DNA of 64,000 nucleotides, taken from positions 41,864-105,863 of the forward strand of contig NZ_QIBZ01000008.1 in NCBI RefSeq assembly GCF_003725955.1, written 5' to 3'. Below, piece by piece: positions 36,263 to 45,117 of the stretch; position 1 is the stretch's first letter, and every line of letters begins with the position of its first letter. The position numbers and the translations under genes were made by a program. The stretch is from Slackia isoflavoniconvertens. Lineage in GTDB: Bacteria; Actinomycetota; Coriobacteriia; Coriobacteriales; Eggerthellaceae. The notes under the pieces were generated by a model. The model did no database searches. It was given only the letters and a program-made list of their open reading frames with translations, and was not told the origin of the DNA.

Positions 36263-36433
36263 TCGGCCTCCAATGTTCAAGATGCGCGCCGCCCAAACCT
36301 CATGCGACGAATCGCGGCAGAAAGCACATACGTGCTGACCAGCGAAACGCATCTGCCAATACAAGAAAACTATTCTATTATATCGCGAAACCGAGAGGGC
36401 TCAAAATCCACGCCGCGAATGGCGCCCGCGGCT

Positions 36434-36868
36434 TCACACCTGCGGCACAAAAAGAGCAATAACCAGGTACGCCACCGTGGCCATTGGGGGAAATGCGGCG
36501 AGCAGAATAACCGCAATAATGCGAACCACCGTAGCGTCGACGCCAAAGTAATACGCGATTCCGCCGCATACGCCGAAGATGCGCTTGTCGGCGCGCGAGC
36601 GGCGAAACGCCTCATGGTTGCCAGGCTGCGCAAAGCCCGACAGCTTTCCAGATTTAGTCGCCCACAGCAAATACCCGCCGGCAGCAAGCAAGCCGCAGGG
36701 CCACACGACGTTCCACAAATGACGAATGAAGTTGATCAAACTCGAAATAGCCGCGGCCGGAACAAGCACATTCACAAGATTCCATGCACCAATAAGAATG
36801 AGCACCACGCCAATAACGACGGCGACCTGCGGAGCATTGCCACGTTTTCCTGAAGAATTTTGAGCCAT
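36434..36868 (-). CDS. PspC-domain membrane protein (C-terminal PspC)
   Basis: 144 residues. Two N-terminal hydrophobic segments (about 15-37 and 50-68) are followed by a PspC domain at the end (KRIFGVCGGIAYYFGVDATVVRIIAVILLAAFP). PspC proteins take part in envelope-stress responses. It lies 13 nt downstream of a second, larger PspC gene, giving a likely operon. Confidence 0.85.
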   Translation of the reverse strand: MAQNSSGKRGNAPQVAVVIGVVLILIGAWNLVNVLVPAAAISSLINFIRHLWNVVWPCGLLAAGGYLLWATKSGKLSGFAQPGNHEAFRRSRADKRIFGVCGGIAYYFGVDATVVRIIAVILLAAFPPMATVAYLVIALFVPQV

Positions 36869-36881
36869 GACGATACGTCTC

Positions 36882-37643
36882 CTAGAACATGCCGCGCGGT
36901 GTAAAGGGCGACGGCGATATCTCGATTACCTCAAGCGGAGCCGGAGGCGCAAAACCAAACGTCGCTGCGGCCAAGAGCACGGCGAAGCACGCAGCAGCCG
37001 CGAAATAGAACAAATCGTCCTGCATGGCTTTTCCAATGAGTACAAGACCGATGACGACAAAAAGGCCAGGCCATAGCTTAGAAATGCCATACAGAAGCGT
37101 CTCAAAACCAACCACCCCAACCGAGACGGCCAAAAGCGTCAGCCCGCAGAACATGAGCATGAGGCCTAACGAGAAACGGCGCAGGCGCGCCATGCTGCGA
37201 GAGGGCGTGATCATGAGAGCTGCGCCCGTGAGGCAAACGGCGATAGGCAAAAACTGCCACCACTCGACCTTCGGCGCAATAATCGTGAGGGAAAACGCCG
37301 TAATCACCGCAAGCGCCGCGGTGCCAATCCACATGCCCGCACGCGACCAACCATGAGGGCCAATGCTACAAGGGGAATCGTCTTCAGAAAAGCACGGGCG
37401 CGGCGAGCCGTCGGCCGCATACGCGTCACACGGCAGGGTCTCGGGGGAAATCGCCACATGCTTGGGCAACACGAGCCACAGCGTGGCATATACCAGGGTA
37501 AAGAGCCCGAACGTAACAAGAACGAGCAGCACGGCGAGAATGCGAACGGCGGCGGGGTCCATATCGAGCCCCTCAGCAATACCGGAACACACGCCGGCAA
37601 TGGCCGTATCGTCGGTGCGATAAATTTTCCTCGTTGCCGCCAA
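36882..37643 (-). CDS. PspC-domain membrane protein (N-terminal PspC)
   Basis: 253 residues from the TTG at 37643, which has AAGGAAGG 5 nt upstream; an in-frame GTG at 37673 is the alternative. The PspC domain is near the start (KIYRTDDTAIAGVCSGIAEG, then LDMDPAAVRILAVLLVL). At least four more membrane helices follow, with SRAGMWIGTAALAVI and LYGISKLWPGLFVVIGLVL. The second half resembles LiaF-like envelope proteins only loosely. It is co-transcribed with the smaller PspC gene. Confidence 0.8.
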   Translation of the reverse strand: MAATRKIYRTDDTAIAGVCSGIAEGLDMDPAAVRILAVLLVLVTFGLFTLVYATLWLVLPKHVAISPETLPCDAYAADGSPRPCFSEDDSPCSIGPHGWSRAGMWIGTAALAVITAFSLTIIAPKVEWWQFLPIAVCLTGAALMITPSRSMARLRRFSLGLMLMFCGLTLLAVSVGVVGFETLLYGISKLWPGLFVVIGLVLIGKAMQDDLFYFAAAACFAVLLAAATFGFAPPAPLEVIEISPSPFTPRGMF

Positions 37644-37685
37644 CGTGTCCTTCCTTCTCACCACGCGCGGCACGTGGCCGCGCTC

Positions 37686-38537
37686 TTAGGCCTGCTCTGT
37701 CTTCGTCACCAAAAGCTCCGAAATGCGACGGCGACGCACCTTGCGCACCTTGAACGTAAAGCCGTCCTTCGCGAATTCATCGCCAAGCTGAGGAACGCAA
37801 TCGAATTCATCCATAAGCCAGCCGGCCACGGTTTCGTAATCGTCGCTCACCTTCACGGGGAAGCCCGCCTCGGCCGCGTCGTCTGTGGGGCACGAACCCT
37901 TCACGCACCACGAGCCCGCGCCAAGCGCTTTGATGTCAGCATCTTCGAAGTCGGTTTCGTCGACGATTTCGCCGACGATCTCTTCGACGATGTCTTCGAT
38001 GGTTATTAAACCAGCGGTGCCACCGTATTCGTCAACGACTATCACCATCTGTTGACGATTCGTTTGCATCTCGTTGAGCAGCGGCAGCAAGCTCTTGCTT
38101 TCGGGCACGAAACCCACCTCGGCCACGTAATCGGACGCAAGGTCGTCTTCTTTATCTTCGAGCAAAGGGTCGATGAGGTCTTTATAACGAACGATGCCGA
38201 TGATGTCGTCGTCATCGTCGCGGAACACGGGCAGGCGTGAGTAGCCTGTGCCGCGCATGCGGTCGATAGCCTGGCGCACCGTTTCGTCGGAGCCCACCAT
38301 AATCATGTCGACGCGCGGAGTCATAACTTCTTCCGCCGTAGCGTCTCCGAGGTCCATGACCTCATGAATCATGCGCTTTTCTTCGTCGTCGAGCTCTTCG
38401 TTGTCGGCGACCATTGTGCGAATCTCGTCTTCGGAGACCTCTTGGCGACGCTTGTCGCCGAAAAACATCGAAAGGAAGCCTTTCGATGAGGTCTTTTCTT
38501 CAAAAGAAGGGGTCGAACTCGTAGGGCCTGCGTCCAT
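37686..38537 (-). CDS. CorC/HlyC-family CBS-domain protein
   Basis: 283 residues. Two CBS domains (about 65-185; VMTPRVDMIMV, GYSRLPVFRDDDDDIIGIVRYKDLI and VVDEYGGTAGLITIEDIVEEIVGEI) precede a CorC_HlyC transporter-associated domain (about 195-278, DDYETVAGWLMDEF). The DUF21 membrane domain of longer homologues is missing, so it resembles E. coli CorC, a cytoplasmic partner in magnesium/cobalt efflux. Gene spacing suggests co-transcription with the HlyIII gene upstream. Confidence 0.88.
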   Translation of the reverse strand: MDAGPTSSTPSFEEKTSSKGFLSMFFGDKRRQEVSEDEIRTMVADNEELDDEEKRMIHEVMDLGDATAEEVMTPRVDMIMVGSDETVRQAIDRMRGTGYSRLPVFRDDDDDIIGIVRYKDLIDPLLEDKEDDLASDYVAEVGFVPESKSLLPLLNEMQTNRQQMVIVVDEYGGTAGLITIEDIVEEIVGEIVDETDFEDADIKALGAGSWCVKGSCPTDDAAEAGFPVKVSDDYETVAGWLMDEFDCVPQLGDEFAKDGFTFKVRKVRRRRISELLVTKTEQA

Positions 38538-38585
38538 AAAGGCACGTCACCGCTTTCTCAAATCACCGCAGCCATGCGGGTGTGC

Positions 38586-39269
38586 TTACAGCACGAACAA
38601 CAATATCGAGAAAAACTGCAGGACGCTGCCAGCGAGCACCCACAGATGGAACACCATATGCATGAAGGGAATTTTCTTCAGCACATAAAACACGCAGCCA
38701 ATGCTGTAGCAAACGCCGCCGGCGACGAGCAGCCAAAGGCCGGTTGGCGCGAGGTTTTCGACAAGCGCCGGCAAGAATCCCACTACGCACCAGCCCATGA
38801 TCAAATAAATCACGACCGACACCCAGCGAGGACGGAATGTCCAGAACGCCTCGGCAGCCATGCCGATAATCGCGAGCGCCCACACGAACGCGCACAGGTA
38901 CACGCCGCCCGATTCGGAAAGCGTAACCAAGCAATAGGGGGTATAGCTTCCCGCAATGAACAGGTAAATCGCAGCGTGATCGATGACCTTGAACACGCGC
39001 TTCGCGCCATCGATGGCAAGAGCGTGGTAAAGCGTTGAGGCCAAGTATTCCATGAGCATAGAGATGGAATAGATGAGCGCCGCGGCCAAAAGCACGCCTG
39101 CGCCATCGCCGACAGCGCGCACAATGCTAATGGGAATCGCCGCGATGGCCAAAGCCGCGCCTACACCGTGCGTAATGGAATTGCCGATTTCTTCGCCCAC
39201 GGAATATTCGCGCACCTTCTTGTGGCGGCGCATGGTGTCGTGGGCGGAGGATGTTAATAAAGTAGTCAT
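38586..39269 (-). CDS. hemolysin III (YqfA/PAQR) family membrane protein
   Basis: 227 residues from the ATG at 39269. Seven membrane helices with the family metal-site motifs: EEIGNSITHGVGAALAI, STLYHALAIDGAKRVFKVIDHAAIYLFIAGSY (His and Asp) and the terminal HMVFHLWVLAGSV (two His). The family includes bacterial HlyIII and eukaryotic adiponectin receptors, with proposed hydrolase activity. The longer frame to 39356 lacks a ribosome site. Confidence 0.9.
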   Translation of the reverse strand: MTTLLTSSAHDTMRRHKKVREYSVGEEIGNSITHGVGAALAIAAIPISIVRAVGDGAGVLLAAALIYSISMLMEYLASTLYHALAIDGAKRVFKVIDHAAIYLFIAGSYTPYCLVTLSESGGVYLCAFVWALAIIGMAAEAFWTFRPRWVSVVIYLIMGWCVVGFLPALVENLAPTGLWLLVAGGVCYSIGCVFYVLKKIPFMHMVFHLWVLAGSVLQFFSILLFVL

Positions 39270-39510
39270 GAGCGCAATTCTAGCATGCCAACCGCCATGG
39301 GCGGCCCCCTTGCCATATTTGGGCACAAACGAGCGGCGATAGGACAGGGCAACCAATGGATATACCCGGAACAGGACAGCCCGTGCAGTGACTTTTTACG
39401 ACGCCTGGGCGAATTTGCCCGAAAAAACGGCTATGATTCCAATGCGGGCGGTGCCACCGAGGGAGGGGTTGTGGCGCCGCCTTTTTGCGTATGGCGCCAA
39501 CTATGCCGCG

Positions 39511-40410
39511 CTAGAACAGCCCCATTTGCTGCGGTTCGTACTCGTATTCGCATAAAAGTTCGCCGACCGTGATCTCAACCTCGTACGATTCCCATTCCTT
39601 CACAGGCGCGGCAAACACATTTCCGCCCTGCTCGAGCATCAAAATGCCGCCCACCATGCCCACGCAGCGACCAGCGACCATATCGCTCGGCGAATCGTCG
39701 GGCAGCTGCACGATGTCGGGCGCCGCTTCCACATCACCGAAGTAGTATTTCGTGAGGTCAAGCACGCCGCCCTCAGGCTCAACGCCATGGGCGCGAGCCG
39801 CTTCGTACACCGTTTCAATGGCGGCATCGGCCTTGAACGGATCGCTAAGCAGGCGAACCTTCGTGCCCAATCGCATGGTTTCGTAAATGCCTTCCTGCGC
39901 GCACAAGTGGGCCTCGAGCGCACGGGCTTCATCGGCGTTTGCGAAACGCTTCAAAATGCCCGCGACGCGCGCGCCCTGCTCGAGCAGGCGCTCGATGCCG
40001 CGCGTTTCCGACGAAATGCCCACTTTCAAATGCTGCGGCGAGAAATACGCCATGTACACGAAGTGCGGCGTGAGGTTGTAGGCGCGCTGCTGGGCCGAAA
40101 TGCTGTCGGCGTTGTAGAAAGCCGGATTGAAGCCCGTCTCTTCGCGGCAGGCCGGGCACATGTCGTCTTTGTACTGGGAAAACGGCATGAGCTCCACGCT
40201 GTTTTCGCACGCCTTCGATTGGTAGGTTTTCAAATCGAACGGCCCAATGCAGAAACGCTTTTGCGTATGGCGGAGCGTGAAGGTGCGGCCCAGAACGGGC
40301 AGGCGCATCTGCTTTTTTCCATACACGTCATTGACCAGCAGATATGGGCCATCGGCGGCATAGCCGAGCCCAGAAAACACGAGCGTTGCATTCGGCATGA
40401 AACGAGGCAT
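39511..40410 (-). CDS. DUF2797-family protein
   Basis: 299 residues from the ATG at 40410. A treble-clef-like Cys pattern (CIGPFDLKTYQSKACEN, then MCPACREETGFNPAFYN) leads to a GIY-YIG-like segment (HFVYMAYFSPQHLKVGISSETRG) and ALEAHLCAQEG, as in DUF2797 proteins of actinobacteria. They are predicted nucleic-acid-binding or nuclease-like proteins of unknown role. It is downstream of hemH on the same strand, separated by about 240 nt. Recognised by general pattern only. Confidence 0.65.
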   Translation of the reverse strand: MPRFMPNATLVFSGLGYAADGPYLLVNDVYGKKQMRLPVLGRTFTLRHTQKRFCIGPFDLKTYQSKACENSVELMPFSQYKDDMCPACREETGFNPAFYNADSISAQQRAYNLTPHFVYMAYFSPQHLKVGISSETRGIERLLEQGARVAGILKRFANADEARALEAHLCAQEGIYETMRLGTKVRLLSDPFKADAAIETVYEAARAHGVEPEGGVLDLTKYYFGDVEAAPDIVQLPDDSPSDMVAGRCVGMVGGILMLEQGGNVFAAPVKEWESYEVEITVGELLCEYEYEPQQMGLF

Positions 40411-40654
40411 GCGGGCGAGTCCTTTCACAAATGGCGGCACCGACGCGCCGCGAAACTTTCGGCGTTCGATAATAGCGCAAACGCCGCACAGGCGAGACTT
40501 CGCATTCGCGGCGAAACCGAAGGGGCACATGCCCGCTCGTCCGCAAAAGCGAAAGCCCACCATCCAGAAAGAAGGCCCAAAGGCTACGCTTTATGGCACA
40601 CAAGGAAGAATAGCGACGCCATGCACGATAAGAAGGCGCGGGGGACGTGGGGCT

Positions 40655-41656
40655 TTACGCGCCCTTCGCCATAATGAGATTCGCCAGCACGCCAATAACC
40701 GAATCGGCTGCGCCAAGCGCCGGGATATAGGTGAAATTCGGCGCCTCGGTGCCCGCTTCGCGCGCTGCCGAGACGAACTCCTCACGAGCCTCAGTGCCCA
40801 CTTCATACGAAGTCTCGATGCAGTCGACCGAGAATATGGGGCACACCACAGCAACGTCGTGCGCACCCTCGGCCGCCAAACGACGCAGCTCAGGCTCGAG
40901 GAAAGGCCCGAGCCATTTGCGCGAATCGAAGCGCGATTGGTAGGTGAGCACCACGTCTTCGGGAGCAATGCCCAACTTGGACGCCAGCCCCTCGGCCGTA
41001 GCCTTGGTCGATTCGGGATAGGTGTCGCCCGCCGCTTGAAAGCTCACGGGGATGGAATGGAAGGAAACCACGAGCTTTTTACCCGGCTCATACGACCACG
41101 CATCGCGCACCGATTGCGCAAGCGCATCGAGATAGCCCGGCGCATTCCAATAGTGCGAAATTGTGCGCACTTCCGGTCGCGTTCGCTTGGGACGCTCGGC
41201 CATAGCCTCGCCGAAAGCGCGCTCGAATTCCTCCAAGCACGTGCCCGCACACGCCTTCGTCTCTTGCGGGTAGAGCGGCACGACCACAATTCGAGAAACG
41301 CCCGCGTCAAGCAGCGCCTCAATGGCCGATTTCGTCGACGGGTTTCCGTAGCGCATGCCCAGCTCAACCGCGACGGGTTCGCCCATAAGCTCCGTCAGGC
41401 GGGCGCGAAGCTTGTCGCGCTGCACAAGCGACGTGAGCAAAAACGGGCTGCCCTCTTCGGTCCAAAACTGCTGATAGTGCGCGGCGGTTTTCTTCGGACG
41501 ATTCGGCAAAATGCAGAAATTGAGCACCGGCTTCCAGATAAGCCGCGGCACATTGATGAGGTTGCGGTCGGAAAGGAATTGCTTCAAGTAGGGACGAATG
41601 GCTTCGGGCGTCGGAGCATCGGGGGTTCCCGTGTTAAGAATCAAAACGCCCAGCAC
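40655..41656 (-). CDS. hemH: ferrochelatase
   Basis: 333 residues if started at the GTG at 41656 (GGAAGG 9 nt upstream); an ATG at 41665 is three codons earlier but too close to that site. It starts LGVLILNTGTPDAPT as ferrochelatases do. It contains VAVELGMRYGNPS, IVVVPLYPQ and the active-site His in LVVSFHSIPVSFQ, plus YPESTKATAEGL and LTYQSRFDSRKWLGP. It inserts iron into a porphyrin. Whether the substrate is protoporphyrin or coproporphyrin cannot be read with confidence. Confidence 0.92.
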   Translation of the reverse strand: MLGVLILNTGTPDAPTPEAIRPYLKQFLSDRNLINVPRLIWKPVLNFCILPNRPKKTAAHYQQFWTEEGSPFLLTSLVQRDKLRARLTELMGEPVAVELGMRYGNPSTKSAIEALLDAGVSRIVVVPLYPQETKACAGTCLEEFERAFGEAMAERPKRTRPEVRTISHYWNAPGYLDALAQSVRDAWSYEPGKKLVVSFHSIPVSFQAAGDTYPESTKATAEGLASKLGIAPEDVVLTYQSRFDSRKWLGPFLEPELRRLAAEGAHDVAVVCPIFSVDCIETSYEVGTEAREEFVSAAREAGTEAPNFTYIPALGAADSVIGVLANLIMAKGA

Positions 41657-41968
41657 AACAAACATCCTTCCATGCAATGCGAGCAGCGAAAAGCCGCACG
41701 CCCCCTTTATAGCGAACTGAACTTTATCACCAGACAAAAAGTGGCCGGCCCCGCACGGAGCCAGCCACATGAGCCGCAGGAAAATGACGGCGTATGACGT
41801 AATAGCCGGCGGAACCTAACGCCTACCGAATTTTCCTTCTCTGCGCTTCCTTTCAGTATTACATTGGATTTAAGAGGGGGCTCCCATGCTGAACATCATT
41901 GCCGTAGTTTTGCTCTTGTCGGCGCTAAGCGAGTCCCAATAAGCTTTAGGATTAGGGAGGTAACAGCA
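41657..41968. other. hemH/LytR_C intergenic region
   Basis: 312 nt. It holds a short hydrophobic reading frame (41886-41942) with its own ribosome site and, at 41957-41960, a GGGAGG-type ribosome site 8 nt before GTG 41969. I found no other feature. Confidence 0.45.
41886..41942 (+). CDS. possible 18-residue hydrophobic leader peptide
   Basis: ATG at 41886 is preceded by AAGAGGGGG about 5 nt upstream. The product MLNIIAVVLLLSALSESQ is hydrophobic. It could be a genuine micropeptide, a leader controlling the next gene, or the relic of a signal sequence. Coding is supported only by the ribosome site and composition. Confidence 0.25.
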   Translation: MLNIIAVVLLLSALSESQ

Positions 41969-42041
41969 GTGGCCAATGCTAACTCGCTCGAAATAAACAA
42001 TTGCCTCATCTGCCATTATTTCATTTTTCCTCACCTGCGCA

Positions 42042-42524
42042 ATGACCCTCCTTTCGTGCCAGAGCAGCATCGAAACCGACGGTCAGCCTGCCGTTGACCA
42101 AGCGGCAACCGAGCGCATCAAATCGGGCTATTACGACCACCGCGTTGCATCGCAGATGACCAGTGAACGATTCGACCAACTAATCACAGATGGGCTCGAC
42201 TACGCAGAAGGGTCCTACCCCGAAGCGAATATCCTTATTGCAAACAACACTGTTGTTGAGGGGCTCGCCGCTGACGCGGCGAGCGAACTCGCATCGCACG
42301 GCTTCGCAAGCGCAACCGCGCAGAACAACGAGAACGCACCCAGCACGTCAGATGCAACCTGGATTCACTACTATGATGACCAATATGAGCAAGCCGCTGC
42401 GCAAATCGCTGCAATTTTGAACTTGGACAACACCGCCGTCAGCGGCCCGCACGACCACCGCAGCGAAAATTCCTCCGAAGAATACGACGTCATCGTGAAC
42501 CTCGGTTACGACGTCACGAATTAG
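42042..42524 (+). CDS. LytR_C-domain lipoprotein, 5' end frameshifted or with atypical start
   Basis: 160 residues from ATG 42042, but this start cuts the signal sequence. The frame is open upstream only to a TAA at 41994-41996. Between them it encodes IASSAIISFFLTCAMTLLSC, a lipoprotein signal with an LLSC lipobox, and no ATG, GTG or TTG. The good ribosome site and GTG (41969, VANANSLEINN) lie in another frame, so a one-base shift near 41990-42002 would give a normal lipoprotein. The rest (about 55-155, NILIANNTVVEGLAADAASE, then HGFASATAQ) matches the LytR_C domain of LCP-type proteins. It is either a pseudogene, a recoding case or a sequencing error. Confidence 0.55.
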   Translation: MTLLSCQSSIETDGQPAVDQAATERIKSGYYDHRVASQMTSERFDQLITDGLDYAEGSYPEANILIANNTVVEGLAADAASELASHGFASATAQNNENAPSTSDATWIHYYDDQYEQAAAQIAAILNLDNTAVSGPHDHRSENSSEEYDVIVNLGYDVTN

Positions 42525-42598
42525 TTCGATACGCCAGGTCGCGAATCTCCACAAAAAGCAAGCCCCGCAAAACGGTTTTACCAAGAGCCTGCATCAAA

Positions 42599-42634
42599 AT
42601 TGTAAAGCTATTGTATATACGACAGCTTTACAAT
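42599..42634. promoter_or_regulatory. operator palindrome of the toxin-antitoxin operon
   Basis: Perfect 11-bp inverted repeat ATTGTAAAGCT (42599-42609) / AGCTTTACAAT (42624-42634) with a 14-nt spacer. The right arm covers the -35 box, the classical arrangement for RelB/YoeB autorepression. Confidence 0.7.
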
Positions 42635-42654
42635 AACTTGATTCTAGCTATAAT
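42627..42654 (+). promoter_or_regulatory. promoter of relB-yoeB
   Basis: TTTACA (42627-42632), a 16-nt spacer and TATAAT (42649-42654), 27 nt before the antitoxin ATG. Confidence 0.75.
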
Positions 42655-42680
42655 GGAGCCACATACAAAAGAGGTGAATT

Positions 42681-42938
42681 ATGGCGACAGCAACGATTAA
42701 CATCCGCATAGACGAAGCCACGAAACGCGACATGGAAGCCGTCTGCAAAGACTTGGGCATGAGCATGACCACGGCCTTTACTATCTTCGCAAAAAAGGTG
42801 GGGCGCGAACGTCGCATTCCCTTCGAAGTGTCGGTCGATCCGTTCTACAACGAAGAGAACCTCGCCCATCTTCGCCGCTCAATCGCAGCATTGAATACCG
42901 GCCACGGCGTTGCGCACGAATTGACCGACGATGAATAA
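42681..42938 (+). CDS. RelB/DinJ-family antitoxin
   Basis: 85 residues. The N-terminal ribbon-helix-helix (TATINIRIDEATKRDMEAVC, LGMSMTTAFTIFAKKV) is typical of RelB/DinJ antitoxins and would bind the palindrome upstream. The C-terminal half binds the toxin. AGAGGTG precedes the ATG. It overlaps the toxin gene by 8 nt, so the pair is translationally coupled. Confidence 0.9.
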   Translation: MATATINIRIDEATKRDMEAVCKDLGMSMTTAFTIFAKKVGRERRIPFEVSVDPFYNEENLAHLRRSIAALNTGHGVAHELTDDE

Positions 42939-43197
42939 GGTCTGGTCGCCAGAAGCCTGGGACGATTACGTTTGGTGGCAGACCCAAGACCGAAAAACTC
43001 TCAAGAGAATCAATGCTCTGGTTAAAGACATCGAGCGCAACGGCGCCTCAGAGGGAACGGGCAAGCCCGAACCTCTTCGAGGAGACTTATCGGGCTTCTG
43101 GTCACGTCGTATCGATGAACAAAACAGGCTCGTGTATCGCGTATTGGGACCAAATATAGAAATCGCCTCTTGCAAATCGCATTACGGAGATCACTAA
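42931..43197 (+). CDS. yoeB: YoeB-family mRNA interferase toxin
   Basis: 88 residues. It matches Txe/YoeB throughout: VWSPEAWDDYVWWQTQDRKT, GTGKPEPLRGDLSGFWSRRI, DEQNRLVYRV and the C-terminal SCKSHYGDH with the catalytic His-Tyr. A ribosome-dependent endoribonuclease that cleaves mRNA at translating ribosomes. All key residues appear intact, so the system is probably functional. Confidence 0.93.
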   Translation: MNKVWSPEAWDDYVWWQTQDRKTLKRINALVKDIERNGASEGTGKPEPLRGDLSGFWSRRIDEQNRLVYRVLGPNIEIASCKSHYGDH

Positions 43198-43249
43198 ACC
43201 GCTGCGCGTTCCGATCGGGACGCCCGCCCCGTGAGCGAAAGGCATCCCG

Positions 43250-45031
43250 CTATTCAATTCGGGCGGGCCTTTGGGGAACGCCGGCCGCCGTAGCGCAGGT
43301 CATGGCGATACCGGCAACCAATGCGGGAGCGAGCTGCGCCACGTCGGGGAAATCGGCGCCACCAAGATGCGTCGCCGCAATAACGCCGAGCACCAAAATC
43401 GTCGTTGCCGCAAGCATGCCGCAGGCCGCAAGGCCACGGTTACCGCGAGCACACAGAAGCGAGCCTACCACAGCAGCGACCAGCCACGACACCGCCATGG
43501 CCCACACGTTCGGGCTTGCGACGAGCGACAACGCCGCATCCTCCATAGCGCTCGCGCCCGGCATAGCCCCGAACGCGAACATATTCCAACCCGTCAAATC
43601 GAGCGAGCCCGCGCATGCCAGGCAAAACGCCGAAACCACGGCAAACGCTGTAGCCGCAAAAGCATGCTTCACGTTCAGGAAATACCCCGCGAGCAGCGGC
43701 ACCACCGGCGCGAAGCCGAATGCGCCCGCCAGAACAGCCGTTGTGCCCACATTCGCGCACGCATGATGTCGCGCGCCACCGAGCGCAAGCCACGCTACGC
43801 CCGCAAGCGCGAGCGCGAGCGCCAAAAACGGCGACCCAGAAAGCGCGAGCGCCACCACGAGCGCGCCCACCGCAAACGCCGCGCCAGCTCCAGGCCACGC
43901 AAGCGCCGCCGCAACGGCAACGCCCACCACGCCCCAAAACGCCGGCTCCATGCGCCCGGCAATCGTCATGCACGCGGGAATGTTCGCAGCTGCCTCGAAC
44001 GCGGCAAACCCGCATACGACAGCCGCCCATAAACGCGCGACCAGCGCTTTCGTGCGCGGTGCTATGCGGTCAACCATGCTCAAGCCCGCATGCGATCCGC
44101 CGAGTCCCGGCAAGAAGGCCGACGCCGCGCCGCGCTCTTCGTCGCAATCGGCGCCATCGTCGCACGCCTCGCCCACCAACACCGCAAGCTCACGCGCGCC
44201 TCGCCGCGCGTCACCCATATGCGGCAGCATAGCGTCGGCGAACAACTCGACCGAATCGAATCGGTCGTCGCGGTCGATTGCAAGCGCACCAAACAGCGCC
44301 TCGTCGACCTCCTCGTTCAAATCGCCGCGCACCATAGACGGCACAAACACTTCCGCCTGCTCAATGGCACGTTCGGCAGCATCGAGGCCAGGCGCCCGAA
44401 ATGGATTTTCGCCCACGAGCATTTCATAGGTAAGCGCGGCAAGCGCCCACTCATCGGTACGCGCGTCGCACGCTTCAAGACGCATTTGCTCGAGCGGCAT
44501 ATACCCAATGGTTCCACCCGCCGCTCTGCCATACCCCGCCGCATGCGACAACTGCGACAGACCAAAATCGGCCACTTTGACCTGGCCTTGCCGGTTAATC
44601 AAGACGTTATCGGGCTTGATATCGAGGTGAAGCACCTGGTTTTCATGCGCCGTTTCGAGCGCGCCGGCCACGGCCTCGAACACACACGTCGCCACATCGA
44701 GCGACAGCGCACCCTCCTCGCGCATGAGCTCGGTGAGCGTGATGCCATCCATGTATTCCATGATCAAATACGCCTGGGCGCCCGATGCGTCGAAGTCGTA
44801 CACACCCACAATGTGCGAATCGGACAGCATGGCAGCCGTGCGTGCCTCATCGAGCCCGGGAATCTCGCGCGGCGAGCGCGCATCAGCGGGCGACGCGTAG
44901 CCGTCAAGGCGCAGGCACTTAATAGCCACGCGTCGCTGAATACGCGTATCCCACGCCGCAAGCACCGTCGCGAAACCGCCCGCGCCCGCTTCCTCGAGCG
45001 GCCTATATCTGTTCAAGATGAGATTTTGCAC
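43250..45031 (-). CDS. Ser/Thr protein kinase with multi-pass C-terminal membrane domain
   Basis: 593 residues. The kinase domain (about 9-270) has GAGGFATVLAAWD, the VAIK Lys in RRVAIKCLRL, a catalytic loop HLDIKPDNVL and DFG. The HRD Arg is Leu, a non-RD kinase, which usually means no activation-loop phosphorylation requirement. About nine hydrophobic segments follow (about 340-585). No PASTA or other sensor domain is present. It is transcribed divergently from the FhaA-PknB operon with an 86-nt shared promoter region, suggesting it belongs to that signalling module. Confidence 0.9.
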   Translation of the reverse strand: MQNLILNRYRPLEEAGAGGFATVLAAWDTRIQRRVAIKCLRLDGYASPADARSPREIPGLDEARTAAMLSDSHIVGVYDFDASGAQAYLIMEYMDGITLTELMREEGALSLDVATCVFEAVAGALETAHENQVLHLDIKPDNVLINRQGQVKVADFGLSQLSHAAGYGRAAGGTIGYMPLEQMRLEACDARTDEWALAALTYEMLVGENPFRAPGLDAAERAIEQAEVFVPSMVRGDLNEEVDEALFGALAIDRDDRFDSVELFADAMLPHMGDARRGARELAVLVGEACDDGADCDEERGAASAFLPGLGGSHAGLSMVDRIAPRTKALVARLWAAVVCGFAAFEAAANIPACMTIAGRMEPAFWGVVGVAVAAALAWPGAGAAFAVGALVVALALSGSPFLALALALAGVAWLALGGARHHACANVGTTAVLAGAFGFAPVVPLLAGYFLNVKHAFAATAFAVVSAFCLACAGSLDLTGWNMFAFGAMPGASAMEDAALSLVASPNVWAMAVSWLVAAVVGSLLCARGNRGLAACGMLAATTILVLGVIAATHLGGADFPDVAQLAPALVAGIAMTCATAAGVPQRPARIE

Positions 45032-45117
45032 GCCACATGGCCTTTCTGTTTTAATGGTTGGCTATTATATCTTTTTTAAGCTCACGTACTAAAACCGCAG
45101 AAAGGCTTGAGTCGCCC

